Source: DASRDR01 sp963812945 [NCBI: uncultured Candidatus Rokubacteria bacterium]
GTDB taxonomy: Bacteria > Methylomirabilota > Methylomirabilia > Rokubacteriales
Assembly (NCBI GenBank): GCA_963812945.1
Contig: CAWEXD010000008.1
Coordinates: forward strand, 1,054,001 to 1,118,000
Direction of reading: 5' to 3'
Length of the DNA: 64,000 nt
The translations under genes were made by a program, and so were the position numbers. Positions within the stretch are counted from its first letter, which is position 1, and the number at the start of each line of letters is the position of its first letter. The notes below the pieces were generated by a model. The model had not been told where the DNA came from, made no database searches, and worked only from the letters and a program-made list of their open reading frames with translations. Of the stretch, positions 57,717 to 64,000 are shown one piece after another.

Positions 57717-59147
57717 TCAGGGTGTGGTGGTGACGCCACCGCGAAGCGGTGGCTGTGGAGCTTCTACGTGACAGCCTGCCGGGCCGGGCCGTTCCGCGCG
57801 CCCCCGCGTGGCGTCCTGGGACTGCAGCGGGGTGAAGCGAAACTGACTCGACGCGGTGAGCCGCTGGTACGAGCCGAACCGCTCATCGGGGTTCTCGACG
57901 GCGTCGAGCGGGCTTGCGTCGTCGTCACGGCCGTCGGCATAGAGCTTGAGGATATCGTACGTCGTGCTGCGCTGGGCGGGGATTCGACCGAGGTCGCGGA
58001 CCAGCCGGCGCAACTCGCGCGGCGGCACGAGCTGGCCATGACCAGCCCCGGCCGACGTCGAGATGCTCTCGTTGATCAGCGTCCCGCCCAGGTCGTTGGC
58101 GCCGGCGGCGAGGAGTAGCTGGGCGAGCTTGGGCCCCTCCTTGACCCACGAGCACTGGATGTTGCGCATCGTCGCCCCGAGCATGATCCGAGCGAGCGCG
58201 TGGACCCGCACGACCTCAGCCCCGGTGGCGCCGGGGCGGACGTCCGGGATCAGGTGGCGGCGGTACATCGGCGCCTCCTGGTGGATCAGCGACAGGGGCA
58301 CGAACTCGGTGAAACCGCCGGTGTCCTGCTGGAGGTCTCGCAAGAGCGCCATGTGCCGGACCCAGTGGGCCGGGGTCTCGACGTGGCCGTACATCATGGT
58401 GGAGGTGGTCCGGATGCCGAGACGGTGGGCGGTCGTCACGACCTCGATCCACTGCCGGGTCGAGATCCGCCCGCGCGAGATCACGTCGCGCACCTCGTCG
58501 TCGAGGATCTCGGCGGACGTGCCCGGGAGCGTTCCGAGTCCCGCCGCCCGCAGCTCGGTGAGGTACTCGACGATGGACATCCCGGACCGTGTCACGCCGT
58601 AGAGGACCTCTTCCGGGGAGAACGCGTGGATGTGGAGGTCCGGTAACGCCTCGTGGATCGCCCGGCAGAGATCGATGTAGAAGCGGCCGTCCAGCTTCGG
58701 CGGCAACCCCGCCTGGATGCACACCTCGGTGGCCCCGAGGTCCTGGGCTTCGCGTGCCCGGCGGATCACCTCCTCGAGCGGGAGGAGATAGCCCTCCTCC
58801 TCGCGATGGTCGCGGCTGAAGGCGCAGAAGGTGCAGTGCTTGATGCAGACGTTGGTGAAGTTGATGTTCCGGTTGACCACGTACGTGACCACGTCGCCCG
58901 CCTGGCGGGCGCGCAGCTCGTCCGCGACCAGTGCGAGCGCGGCGAGGTCGCGCCCCCGCGCCTCGGCGAGGGCCAGGCCGTCGTCGAGGGTGATCTCGTG
59001 CCCGGCGAGGGCCCGGTCGAGAGCCACGCGGACCCGGGAGTCGAGGGCCGCCCAGTGGCGGGCCGGGAGGAAGGTGTCCGTCACGCCGGTGTCTGTTCCG
59101 TTCACTCCTGTGGTCATCCTTCCAGCGGGCGCGGGTGAGTCGTGCAT
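57717..59147 (-). CDS. cofH: FO synthase subunit 2, radical SAM protein CofH
   Basis: A 476-residue radical SAM enzyme. The cluster motif CIKHCTFC (C-x3-C-x2-C) is preceded by VTYVVNRNINFTNV, typical of CofH/MqnC/MqnE. CofH-like stretches are EVCIQAGLPPKLDGRFYIDL, LHIHAFSPEEVLYG, LGTLPGTSAEILDDEVRD, STMMYGHVETPAHWVRHMAL and NDLGGTLINESISTSAGAGHG. With CofG it makes the 5-deazaflavin FO from tyrosine and the pyrimidine ribityl intermediate. The C-terminal 70 residues (after RRLVRDLGRIPAQR) are a loosely conserved tail. ATG 59147 is two bases after the cofG stop; ATG 59117 is an alternative. The F420 context excludes the menaquinone homologues. Confidence 0.93.
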   Translation of the reverse strand: MHDSPAPAGRMTTGVNGTDTGVTDTFLPARHWAALDSRVRVALDRALAGHEITLDDGLALAEARGRDLAALALVADELRARQAGDVVTYVVNRNINFTNVCIKHCTFCAFSRDHREEEGYLLPLEEVIRRAREAQDLGATEVCIQAGLPPKLDGRFYIDLCRAIHEALPDLHIHAFSPEEVLYGVTRSGMSIVEYLTELRAAGLGTLPGTSAEILDDEVRDVISRGRISTRQWIEVVTTAHRLGIRTTSTMMYGHVETPAHWVRHMALLRDLQQDTGGFTEFVPLSLIHQEAPMYRRHLIPDVRPGATGAEVVRVHALARIMLGATMRNIQCSWVKEGPKLAQLLLAAGANDLGGTLINESISTSAGAGHGQLVPPRELRRLVRDLGRIPAQRSTTYDILKLYADGRDDDASPLDAVENPDERFGSYQRLTASSQFRFTPLQSQDATRGRAERPGPAGCHVEAPQPPLRGGVTTTP

Positions 59148-59149
59148 GG

Positions 59150-60355
59150 TCAGACCGCCACCGGGGTCGCGCGCTCCGGGACCAGCCCGGCCGTGTCCAC
59201 CGAGGCGAGGACCCGGTCGCGGAGCGGCTCCGGCACGAAGCCCGGCCTGCCGATGTATTCGGGATAGAGGGCGAGGCGCTCCCGGAGACGCGCCCCGGCC
59301 GCGGCGGTCGCCGCCTCGAGGGCCTGGAGGTGGGGCCAGGGCGCCTCGGGGTTGATGAAGTCGATGGTGAGGGGCGACACGCCACCCCAGTCGTTCAGCC
59401 CCGATGCGATCAAGGCCGGGTAGGTTCCCGGCGAGAGGTTGGGCGGGGCCTGCACGTTCATCGCGGGCCCGAGCAGGAGCCGGGCCACCGCGAGCGTTCG
59501 CCGAAGCTCGTCCAGCGAGGGCTCCGGGTGCCGCGCCATCGGGATCGCGGGCTTCGCCCGGAAGTTCTGAACGATGACCTCCTGGACGTGTCCGTAGCGC
59601 TCGTGGAGGTCGCGGATCGCCAGGAGCGAATCGACGCGCTCCGCCCGCGTCTCACCGATGCCGATGAGAATGCCGGTCGTGAACGCGATGCCAGCCCGTC
59701 CGGCGGCCTCGATCGTCCGGAGGCGCCGCGCCGGCCTCTTGTCGGGGGCGTCGGCGTGCGGGCCGCCGGGCCCCGCCAGCCGTTCCGCCACGGTCTCCAG
59801 CATGAGCCCGACGCTGACGTTCCACGGCCGGAGCGCCGCGAGATCGCGGTCGCTCATGAGCCCGGGATTCGCGTGCGGCAGGAGGCCGGTCTCCGTCGCG
59901 ATGGCCTGCGAAGCCGCCGCGACGTAGTCCATGGTGGTTCGGTAGCCTCGACGCCGGAGCCACTCGCGATGCTCGGGAAACCGCGCCTCGGGCTTGTCGC
60001 CGAGCGAGAGGAGCGCCTCCTTGCACCCGAGGCGGGCTCCTGCCTCGCAGACGGCGAGCACCTCGTCCAGCTCCATGGTGCGGGCTCCCGGCTGTCCCGG
60101 GTCCCGCTTGAAGGTGCAGTAGCCGCAGTCATCCCGGCACAGGTTGGTCAGCGGGAGGAACACCTTCCGCGAGTAGGTGACCGTGCGCCCCTTGCCGCGG
60201 TCGCGCAGCGCCGCGGCGGCGGCCAGGATCTCGGGCAGCTCGTGGTCCGGGGCGTCGACGAGCGCGACACCGTCGGCACGTCCGAGCGCCCGGCCGCTCG
60301 CCGCTCGCTCCAGCGCGGATTCGACGGCCGCCGACAGCCTGCGTCCGGGAGTCAC
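59150..60355 (-). CDS. cofG: FO synthase subunit 1, radical SAM protein CofG
   Basis: A 401-residue radical SAM enzyme. The cluster motif is CRDDCGYC in FLPLTNLCRDDCGYCTFKRD. CofG-type stretches follow: CEAGARLGCKEALLSLGDKP, WLRRRGYRTTMDYV, ETGLLPHANPGLMSDRDLAA, FTTGILIGIGETRAER and VIVQNFRAKPAIPM. The partner CofH is encoded directly downstream. The start is GTG 60355, which overlaps the stop of the split-barrel gene as GTGA and places about 40 residues before the first conserved strand. Confidence 0.94.
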   Translation of the reverse strand: MTPGRRLSAAVESALERAASGRALGRADGVALVDAPDHELPEILAAAAALRDRGKGRTVTYSRKVFLPLTNLCRDDCGYCTFKRDPGQPGARTMELDEVLAVCEAGARLGCKEALLSLGDKPEARFPEHREWLRRRGYRTTMDYVAAASQAIATETGLLPHANPGLMSDRDLAALRPWNVSVGLMLETVAERLAGPGGPHADAPDKRPARRLRTIEAAGRAGIAFTTGILIGIGETRAERVDSLLAIRDLHERYGHVQEVIVQNFRAKPAIPMARHPEPSLDELRRTLAVARLLLGPAMNVQAPPNLSPGTYPALIASGLNDWGGVSPLTIDFINPEAPWPHLQALEAATAAAGARLRERLALYPEYIGRPGFVPEPLRDRVLASVDTAGLVPERATPVAV

Positions 60356-60771
60356 GGGCCGGGGCTCCAGCGCACGACGTGGTCGGGGACGATCTTGATG
60401 ACCGGTCCCCCGGGCGGGAGCGGGAGGGCGCCGTACTGAGGGTACTTGGCCTCGAGCAGGGTCCGGGCCGCCTGCCACTCGGTCCCGCCATCGAGCAGCT
60501 CGGCGCGGCCCTGGACCATCACGAAGCGGAGGCGAGCCCAGTCCTCCTCGTAGTGATCGATGAGGAGGGCGACCCGGGGGTTGGCGCGGATGTTCCGCAC
60601 CCGCTTGAGGCGGGCGGGCGGGGTGCGCTTGGGCTTGGCGTCGATCGGGGAGTAGTACGCGCGGCCGTCCGTCGCGTAGCAGACCGGCACCACGTGCGGG
60701 TAGCCGGCGTCGTCGACCGTCGCCAGGCGGGCCACGCGGCTCTGGGCGGCGAAGGTCTCGAGCTCGCTCAT
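60352..60771 (-). CDS. PPOX-class F420-dependent split-barrel protein (Rv0121-like)
   Basis: A 139-residue flavin/deazaflavin split barrel. ARLATVDDAGYPHVVPVCYA, YYSPIDAKPKR, RNIRANPRVALLIDHYEEDW and RLRFVMVQGRAELL match the Rv0121-type group of probable F420-dependent enzymes. Position within the F420 gene run, between an LLM enzyme and cofG with ATGA/GTGA overlaps on both sides, makes F420 the likely cofactor. Substrate unknown. ATG 60771. Confidence 0.88.
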   Translation of the reverse strand: MSELETFAAQSRVARLATVDDAGYPHVVPVCYATDGRAYYSPIDAKPKRTPPARLKRVRNIRANPRVALLIDHYEEDWARLRFVMVQGRAELLDGGTEWQAARTLLEAKYPQYGALPLPPGGPVIKIVPDHVVRWSPGP

Positions 60772-61793
60772 CGGGAGGGCGGCGAGGCGCGACGGCTCAG
60801 GCGGGGCCGAACCTCGCGGGCGACCCGTCGCATGAGCGCGACCATGGCCGCCGGATCCGGCCGCGGGAAGTCGAAGATGACGGTATCCGCGCCCGCCGCC
60901 TCGTAGGCGCGGAGATCGCTCACGACCTTGGCGAGCGGGCCGGCCAGCAGGCGGTTTTCCCCCGTCGGCCCAGCCGGCGGCCTTCCGCGGGTCGGCCACA
61001 GGTCGATCGGCCCCCGGAAGGCGACCCGGATCGCGGCCGGGTCGCGCCCGGCGGCCCGAGCGAGCGTGCGGATCCGGGCCACCTTCTCCGCCAGCTCCTC
61101 GGGCGCGAGCCCGGCCGGGCCGCGCAGCCCGATCGGGTGCCACGCGTCGCCCAGGAGGGCAGTGCGGCGGAGCGCCGGCTCGGTATGGCCCCCGACCCAG
61201 ATCGGCGGATGCGGCTTCTGGGCCGGCTTGGGAAACATCGTGACGTCGCGGATCCGGTAGTACTTGCCGTCGAAGCGCGGATCGCTCTGGGTCCAGAGCG
61301 CCTTCATCAGGTTGATGTACTCGTCGGTGACCGCGCCGCGCTCGGCGAACGGCGGGGCGGCGACCGCCTCGAACTCCTCGGGCCACCACCCGACCCCCAC
61401 GCCCACGATCAGCCGTCCGCCCGACATCGCGTCCATCGTGGCGAGCTGCTTCGCGGTCACGACCGGGTTGCGGTAGGGGACCACGAGGACACTGATCGCG
61501 ACCCGGACCCGCTTGGTAATCGCCAGGAGCCACGCGGCCAGCGGGATCGGCTCGATGAACGGCTGCTGGGCGCCTCCCGGAAACGCGCCCGAGTGGTCGT
61601 AGGGATACGGCGCCGACGAGGTCTTGGGCAGGACGACGTGGTCGGAGATCGAGATGACGGAGTACCCGAGCGCATCGGCGGCGCGGGCGAGACGCGTGAG
61701 GACGTCGACGCGGGCGAGCGGTCCTCGGCAGGGGAGGTGGAACCCGAGCTCGAGCCCTCGCCGTCGACGAACTGCGCGCGCGCCCCGCTTCAC
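60768..61793 (-). CDS. LLM-class, probably F420-dependent oxidoreductase
   Basis: A 341-residue luciferase-like enzyme: ELGFHLPCRGPL, VISISDHVVLPKTSSAPYPY, VRVAISVLVVPYRNPVVTAK, GGRLIVGVGVGWWPEEFEAV and HPPIWVGGHTEPALRRTALL. This is the pattern of the TIGR03619-like F420 group. It is the first gene of the F420 run. GTG 61793, with AGGA about 9 bases upstream, is preferred; a TTG at 61814 is possible. The last 15 residues are basic and variable. Its substrate is unknown; co-synthesis with the cofactor genes suggests constant demand for reduced F420. Confidence 0.86.
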   Translation of the reverse strand: MKRGARAVRRRRGLELGFHLPCRGPLARVDVLTRLARAADALGYSVISISDHVVLPKTSSAPYPYDHSGAFPGGAQQPFIEPIPLAAWLLAITKRVRVAISVLVVPYRNPVVTAKQLATMDAMSGGRLIVGVGVGWWPEEFEAVAAPPFAERGAVTDEYINLMKALWTQSDPRFDGKYYRIRDVTMFPKPAQKPHPPIWVGGHTEPALRRTALLGDAWHPIGLRGPAGLAPEELAEKVARIRTLARAAGRDPAAIRVAFRGPIDLWPTRGRPPAGPTGENRLLAGPLAKVVSDLRAYEAAGADTVIFDFPRPDPAAMVALMRRVAREVRPRLSRRASPPSR

Positions 61794-61858
61794 AGCGACC
61801 GATCCTAAGCCCAATTCCCCAGGCCATGCAAGAGGCGAAAATCCGGCAGGGTGTCGAA

Positions 61859-61879
61859 GAGCCGCATCAGAGGCGGCTC
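61859..61879 (-). terminator. Short hairpin between the aminotransferase and F420 genes
   Basis: GAGCCGC (61859-61865) and GCGGCTC (61873-61879) form a 7-bp stem with a 7-base loop, 47 bases after the stop of the aminotransferase-like gene. Weak as a terminator because no U-run follows, but it lies where the upstream transcript should end. Confidence 0.35.
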
Positions 61880-61925
61880 CGCGCGACAGCGGGTCACGGT
61901 CGCGGTCGCCGCCGCGCGTCCGAGG

Positions 61926-63233
61926 TCAGGCGACGACACGGAGCGCCTCCTCCATCGCGTCGAGCGTCCAGTCGACGTCGGCCTCGGTGTGCGCGAGCGA
62001 GAGATAGAGCTTGGTGTGCGGCAGGGTGAAGATCCCGCGCCTGAGGCACTCGACGGCGAAGCGGGTCGCCTTCACGCCGTCGGCCGCGCGGAGCGCCCGG
62101 TCCGCCCCGAGGTCCGCGGCCGGGTCGATGAAGAGCACCTGCGCGAGCGGACCGTCTCCGATCGCCTGGAGCGGGACGCCCAGCCGGTCCGCGCGTCGCG
62201 CCAGCCCGCTCCGGAGGCGCTCGCCCAGCGCGTGGAGGCGCGGGTAGACCCCCGGCCGGCGGAGCTCGCCCAGGGCCGCGACGCCCGCGGCGCAGGCGAG
62301 GGCGTTCCCCGACAGGGTGCCGGAGAGCGCCGCGTAGTCGAGCGAGCCCTTCCGCGCGGGGTCGGCGGTGGCCATGACGTCGGCCCGGCCCGCGATCGCC
62401 GCCAGGGAGAAGCCCCCTGACAGCGCCTTGCCGAAGACGGCCAGGTCGGGCACGACGCCGTAGTGCTCCTGGGCGCCGCCGTAGGCCAGCCGGAAGCCGG
62501 TCACCACCTCGTCGAAGATGAGGAGGGCGCCGAGGCGACGGGCCAGCTGGCGGAGACCCTCGAGAAATCCGGGTCGTGGCCGGATGGCCCGCTGAAGCGG
62601 CTCGACGATGATCGCGGCGAGGTCGGACCCCGTCGCGATGCGCTCGGTCGTCTCGAGGTCGTTGAACGGGGCCACGAGGACGCTCTCGAGAGCGCCTCGG
62701 GGGATGCCGCCGACGTCGGGCCCGGGATGGGGGTAGGGGGCCTCCGACGGCACCCGCCAGTTCCCCACCATCGCGTAGTCGTGGAGCCCGTGCCAGCCAC
62801 CCTCGAACTTCAGGATCTTCTCGCGGCGCGTGAAGGCGCGCGCCATCCGGCACGCGAACATCGTCGCCTCCGTGCCGGTCGAGACGAACCTGACCTGCTC
62901 GGCGCAGGGGACGGCCTGCACGACCGCCTCCGCCAGCCGGATCGACGGCTCGGAGAGCCAGAAGAAGGTGGATCCCCGCGCGACCTGCTCCTGGACTGCC
63001 CGGACCAGGGCCGGGTGCGCATGCCCGAGAAGCAGGGGTCCGGACCCGAGGACGTAGTCGAGGTAGGTGCGGCCACGGACATCGACGAGACGGGCGCCTT
63101 CGCCACGCGCCACGACGAACGAGAGCTCCGGGGGGAGGGTGTTCTGGCCGAGACATCCCCCGGGGAGGACCGTGCGGGCGGCGGCGAGCAGGTCGCGGGA
63201 GCTGGTCTCCAGCGCCTCGAGGTCGACGGACAT
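61926..63233 (-). CDS. Class III aminotransferase, glutamate-1-semialdehyde aminomutase-like
   Basis: A 435-residue PLP enzyme of the HemL-like group. Landmarks: DYVLGSGPLLLGHAHPALV, FVSTGTEATMFACRMARAFT, KILKFEGGWHGLHDYAMV, ALLIFDEVVTGFRLAYGGAQ and the PLP-lysine region VFGKALSGGFSLAAIAGR, with Lys present. HemL itself moves an amino group in tetrapyrrole synthesis; here no haem gene is near, and variants around the active site (for example GGWHGLHDY) suggest a related aminomutase or aminotransferase with another substrate. ATG 63233 has an AAGGAGCC site. A promoter with TTGACG lies about 60 bases upstream. Confidence 0.83.
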   Translation of the reverse strand: MSVDLEALETSSRDLLAAARTVLPGGCLGQNTLPPELSFVVARGEGARLVDVRGRTYLDYVLGSGPLLLGHAHPALVRAVQEQVARGSTFFWLSEPSIRLAEAVVQAVPCAEQVRFVSTGTEATMFACRMARAFTRREKILKFEGGWHGLHDYAMVGNWRVPSEAPYPHPGPDVGGIPRGALESVLVAPFNDLETTERIATGSDLAAIIVEPLQRAIRPRPGFLEGLRQLARRLGALLIFDEVVTGFRLAYGGAQEHYGVVPDLAVFGKALSGGFSLAAIAGRADVMATADPARKGSLDYAALSGTLSGNALACAAGVAALGELRRPGVYPRLHALGERLRSGLARRADRLGVPLQAIGDGPLAQVLFIDPAADLGADRALRAADGVKATRFAVECLRRGIFTLPHTKLYLSLAHTEADVDWTLDAMEEALRVVA

Positions 63234-63293
63234 CGTAAGGCTCCTTCCGAGCGGGTTGGCCAACTGGCGGCCGGCCGGTTGGTCGTACTCTCG

Positions 63294-63322
63294 ACACTAG
63301 CGGGCGCCTTGCGAGCCGTCAA
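63294..63322 (-). promoter_or_regulatory. Candidate promoter of the aminotransferase-like gene
   Basis: Reading leftwards: TTGACG (63322-63317; 5 of 6), a 17-base spacer, TAGTGT (63299-63294; 3 of 6). The leader to ATG 63233 would be about 55 bases and includes the AAGGAG site. Confidence 0.45.
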
Positions 63323-63525
63323 CGCCGACCTCGCAGGCTGCCCACGGCGTGGGCACGTGCTCACGGAATCGGCACCCGCGCGGACTCTCCCTCGCCCGAA
63401 GCTCGCGGATTCGGGACGGATCGCCCGGGCTCGCGTGCGGGCACGCCGGTTGCTTCGCTCACGCCCGACGGCGCGCCCGACACACGAGGTCTGCGCGTCG
63501 GGGGACCGGATTGCCGGGGCACCGA

Positions 63526-63554
63526 TTGAACGAGGGACGGCGGCCCGCTAGAAT
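63526..63554 (+). promoter_or_regulatory. Promoter of glnA
   Basis: TTGAAC (63526-63531; 4 of 6 consensus), exactly 17 bases, TAGAAT (63549-63554; 5 of 6). Transcription would begin near 63561, giving a 70-base leader that ends with GGAGGACC before ATG 63632. No sigma-54 type GG/GC pair is apparent. Confidence 0.65.
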
Positions 63555-63631
63555 CGACGCGGCCGCATCGAGGCCTGGTGCGGTTCGCTGGCGTCCACGA
63601 CCGACACAACCCAGTCCAACGGAGGACCTGC

Positions 63632-64000
63632 ATGGCTGACGACGTGAAGCCGCTGGAGACGAAGACGCCGAAGGATGTCATCCACGCGGCCAAGGAGCGG
63701 GGGGCGAAGATCGTCGATCTCCGCTTCATCGACGTGCCCGGCCTCTGGCAGCACTTCTCGATCCCCGTGCACGACCTGGACGAGGAGCTGTTCGCCGAGG
63801 GGATCGGATTCGACGGGTCGTCGATCCGCGGGTTCCAGACGATCGACGAGTCGGACATGCTGCTCATGCCCGACCCGACGACCGCCCAGATGGACCCATT
63901 CTCCGCGGTGCCGACCATCGTGCTCGCGTGCAACGTCAAGGATCCGGTGACGCTGGAGGCGTACACGCGCGACCCGCGGTACGTCGCCCAGAAGGCCGAG
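63632..64000 (+). CDS. glnA: Glutamine synthetase type I, N-terminal part (cut by the window edge)
   Basis: The first 123 codons of glutamine synthetase, which makes glutamine from glutamate and ammonia with ATP. The visible beta-grasp domain has TPKDVIHAAKERGAKIVDLR, FIDVPGLWQHFSIPVHDLDE and GIGFDGSSIRGFQTIDESDM, followed by LLMPDPTTAQMDPFSAVPTI, all typical of bacterial GlnA. The gene continues past base 64000, so the adenylylation site and catalytic part are not visible. ATG 63632 follows GGAGGACC. It has its own promoter. Confidence 0.95.
   Translation, partial: MADDVKPLETKTPKDVIHAAKERGAKIVDLRFIDVPGLWQHFSIPVHDLDEELFAEGIGFDGSSIRGFQTIDESDMLLMPDPTTAQMDPFSAVPTIVLACNVKDPVTLEAYTRDPRYVAQKAE

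Larger units (their letters stand above)
63234..63631. other. Divergent control region of the aminotransferase and glnA genes
   Basis: 398 bases without a supported gene. It contains the leftward promoter at 63294-63322 and the rightward glnA promoter at 63526-63554. The middle part (63330-63520) shows nothing I can name. Confidence 0.6.

Noticed and set aside
57717-60355. MqnC/MqnE (futalosine menaquinone pathway) as identity of the two radical SAM proteins
   Set aside because: They are related folds, but cofC-cofE, cofD and F420-type enzymes are encoded in the same run, and the pair order fits CofG-CofH.
61926-63233. Calling this gene hemL
   Set aside because: No haem-synthesis gene is near and residues around the active site differ from typical HemL, so only the family was assigned.

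Overview
The window is a very GC-rich, gene-dense bacterial chromosome segment. It has many Tat-exported ABC substrate-binding proteins, LLM-class oxidoreductases, a complete-looking coenzyme F420 cluster, a cobalt-type nitrile hydratase and frequent GTG/TTG starts with GTGA, ATGA or TGATG gene overlaps. This combination fits an uncultured soil lineage such as Candidatus Rokubacteria (Methylomirabilota). That placement is inference from gene style; there is no rRNA gene here to confirm it. I saw no tRNA, rRNA, CRISPR array, prophage or intact insertion sequence.

Layout. 0-6.7 kb: the start of an FMN split-barrel protein, a dipeptide-type ABC importer (binding protein plus two permeases), an enolase-superfamily dehydratase, a small orphan protein and an MFS transporter. 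6.8-10.8 kb: an ABC exporter, an AsmA-like protein and a Dps ferritin. 10.8-14.3 kb: a second dipeptide-type importer. 14.4-19 kb: a forward unit of FAD/GcvT demethylating dehydrogenase, cytochrome P450 and alpha/beta hydrolase. 19-23.7 kb: 3-methyladenine glycosylase, a zinc-ribbon/cyclase/ATPase/TPR regulator, a DUF4242 protein and a small secreted protein. 23.8-29.1 kb: nitroreductase, zinc alcohol dehydrogenase, MetE-like protein, and the nitrile hydratase beta-alpha-activator operon. 29.3-36.1 kb: a third oligopeptide importer with two leftover gene tails and a visibly lower-GC oppA-oppB-oppC part, followed by a 0.7-kb gene-free stretch with a decayed RelE-type toxin. 36.7-45.8 kb: one reverse run of citrate synthase, Aquifex-type aconitase, PrpF-type isomerase, then a branched-chain-amino-acid-type importer (livJ-H-M-G-F order). 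45.9-49.2 kb: an unusual response regulator, TusA, a cysteine-desulfurase-like protein that lacks its PLP lysine and its catalytic cysteine, a HAD phosphatase and a CopD-like membrane protein. 49.2-54.4 kb: lipoprotein, LLM oxidoreductase, Ldh-family dehydrogenase, creatininase-family protein and a PlsC acyltransferase. 54.5-61.8 kb: the F420 cluster (LLM enzyme, F420-type split-barrel protein, cofG, cofH, HU, an unknown protein, cofD, a cofC-cofE fusion). 61.9-64 kb: a GSA-aminotransferase-like enzyme and the start of glnA.

How it fits together. Four binding-protein importers, the MFS carrier and many oxidoreductases suggest a heterotroph scavenging peptides, amino acids, carboxylates and nitriles. 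The F420 genes would supply the cofactor for the two LLM enzymes and the split-barrel proteins. The citrate synthase/aconitase/PrpF set resembles part of the 2-methylcitrate route. In all four importers an RNA hairpin sits between the binding-protein gene and the first permease gene, a layout known to favour excess binding protein. Several genes start only 8-10 bases after a good -10 box and so look leaderless. The most unusual items are the apparently dead desulfurase overlapping tusA, the ferredoxin-fused nitrile hydratase activator with a tandem-repeat spacer, and the gene-tail scars in the opp locus.
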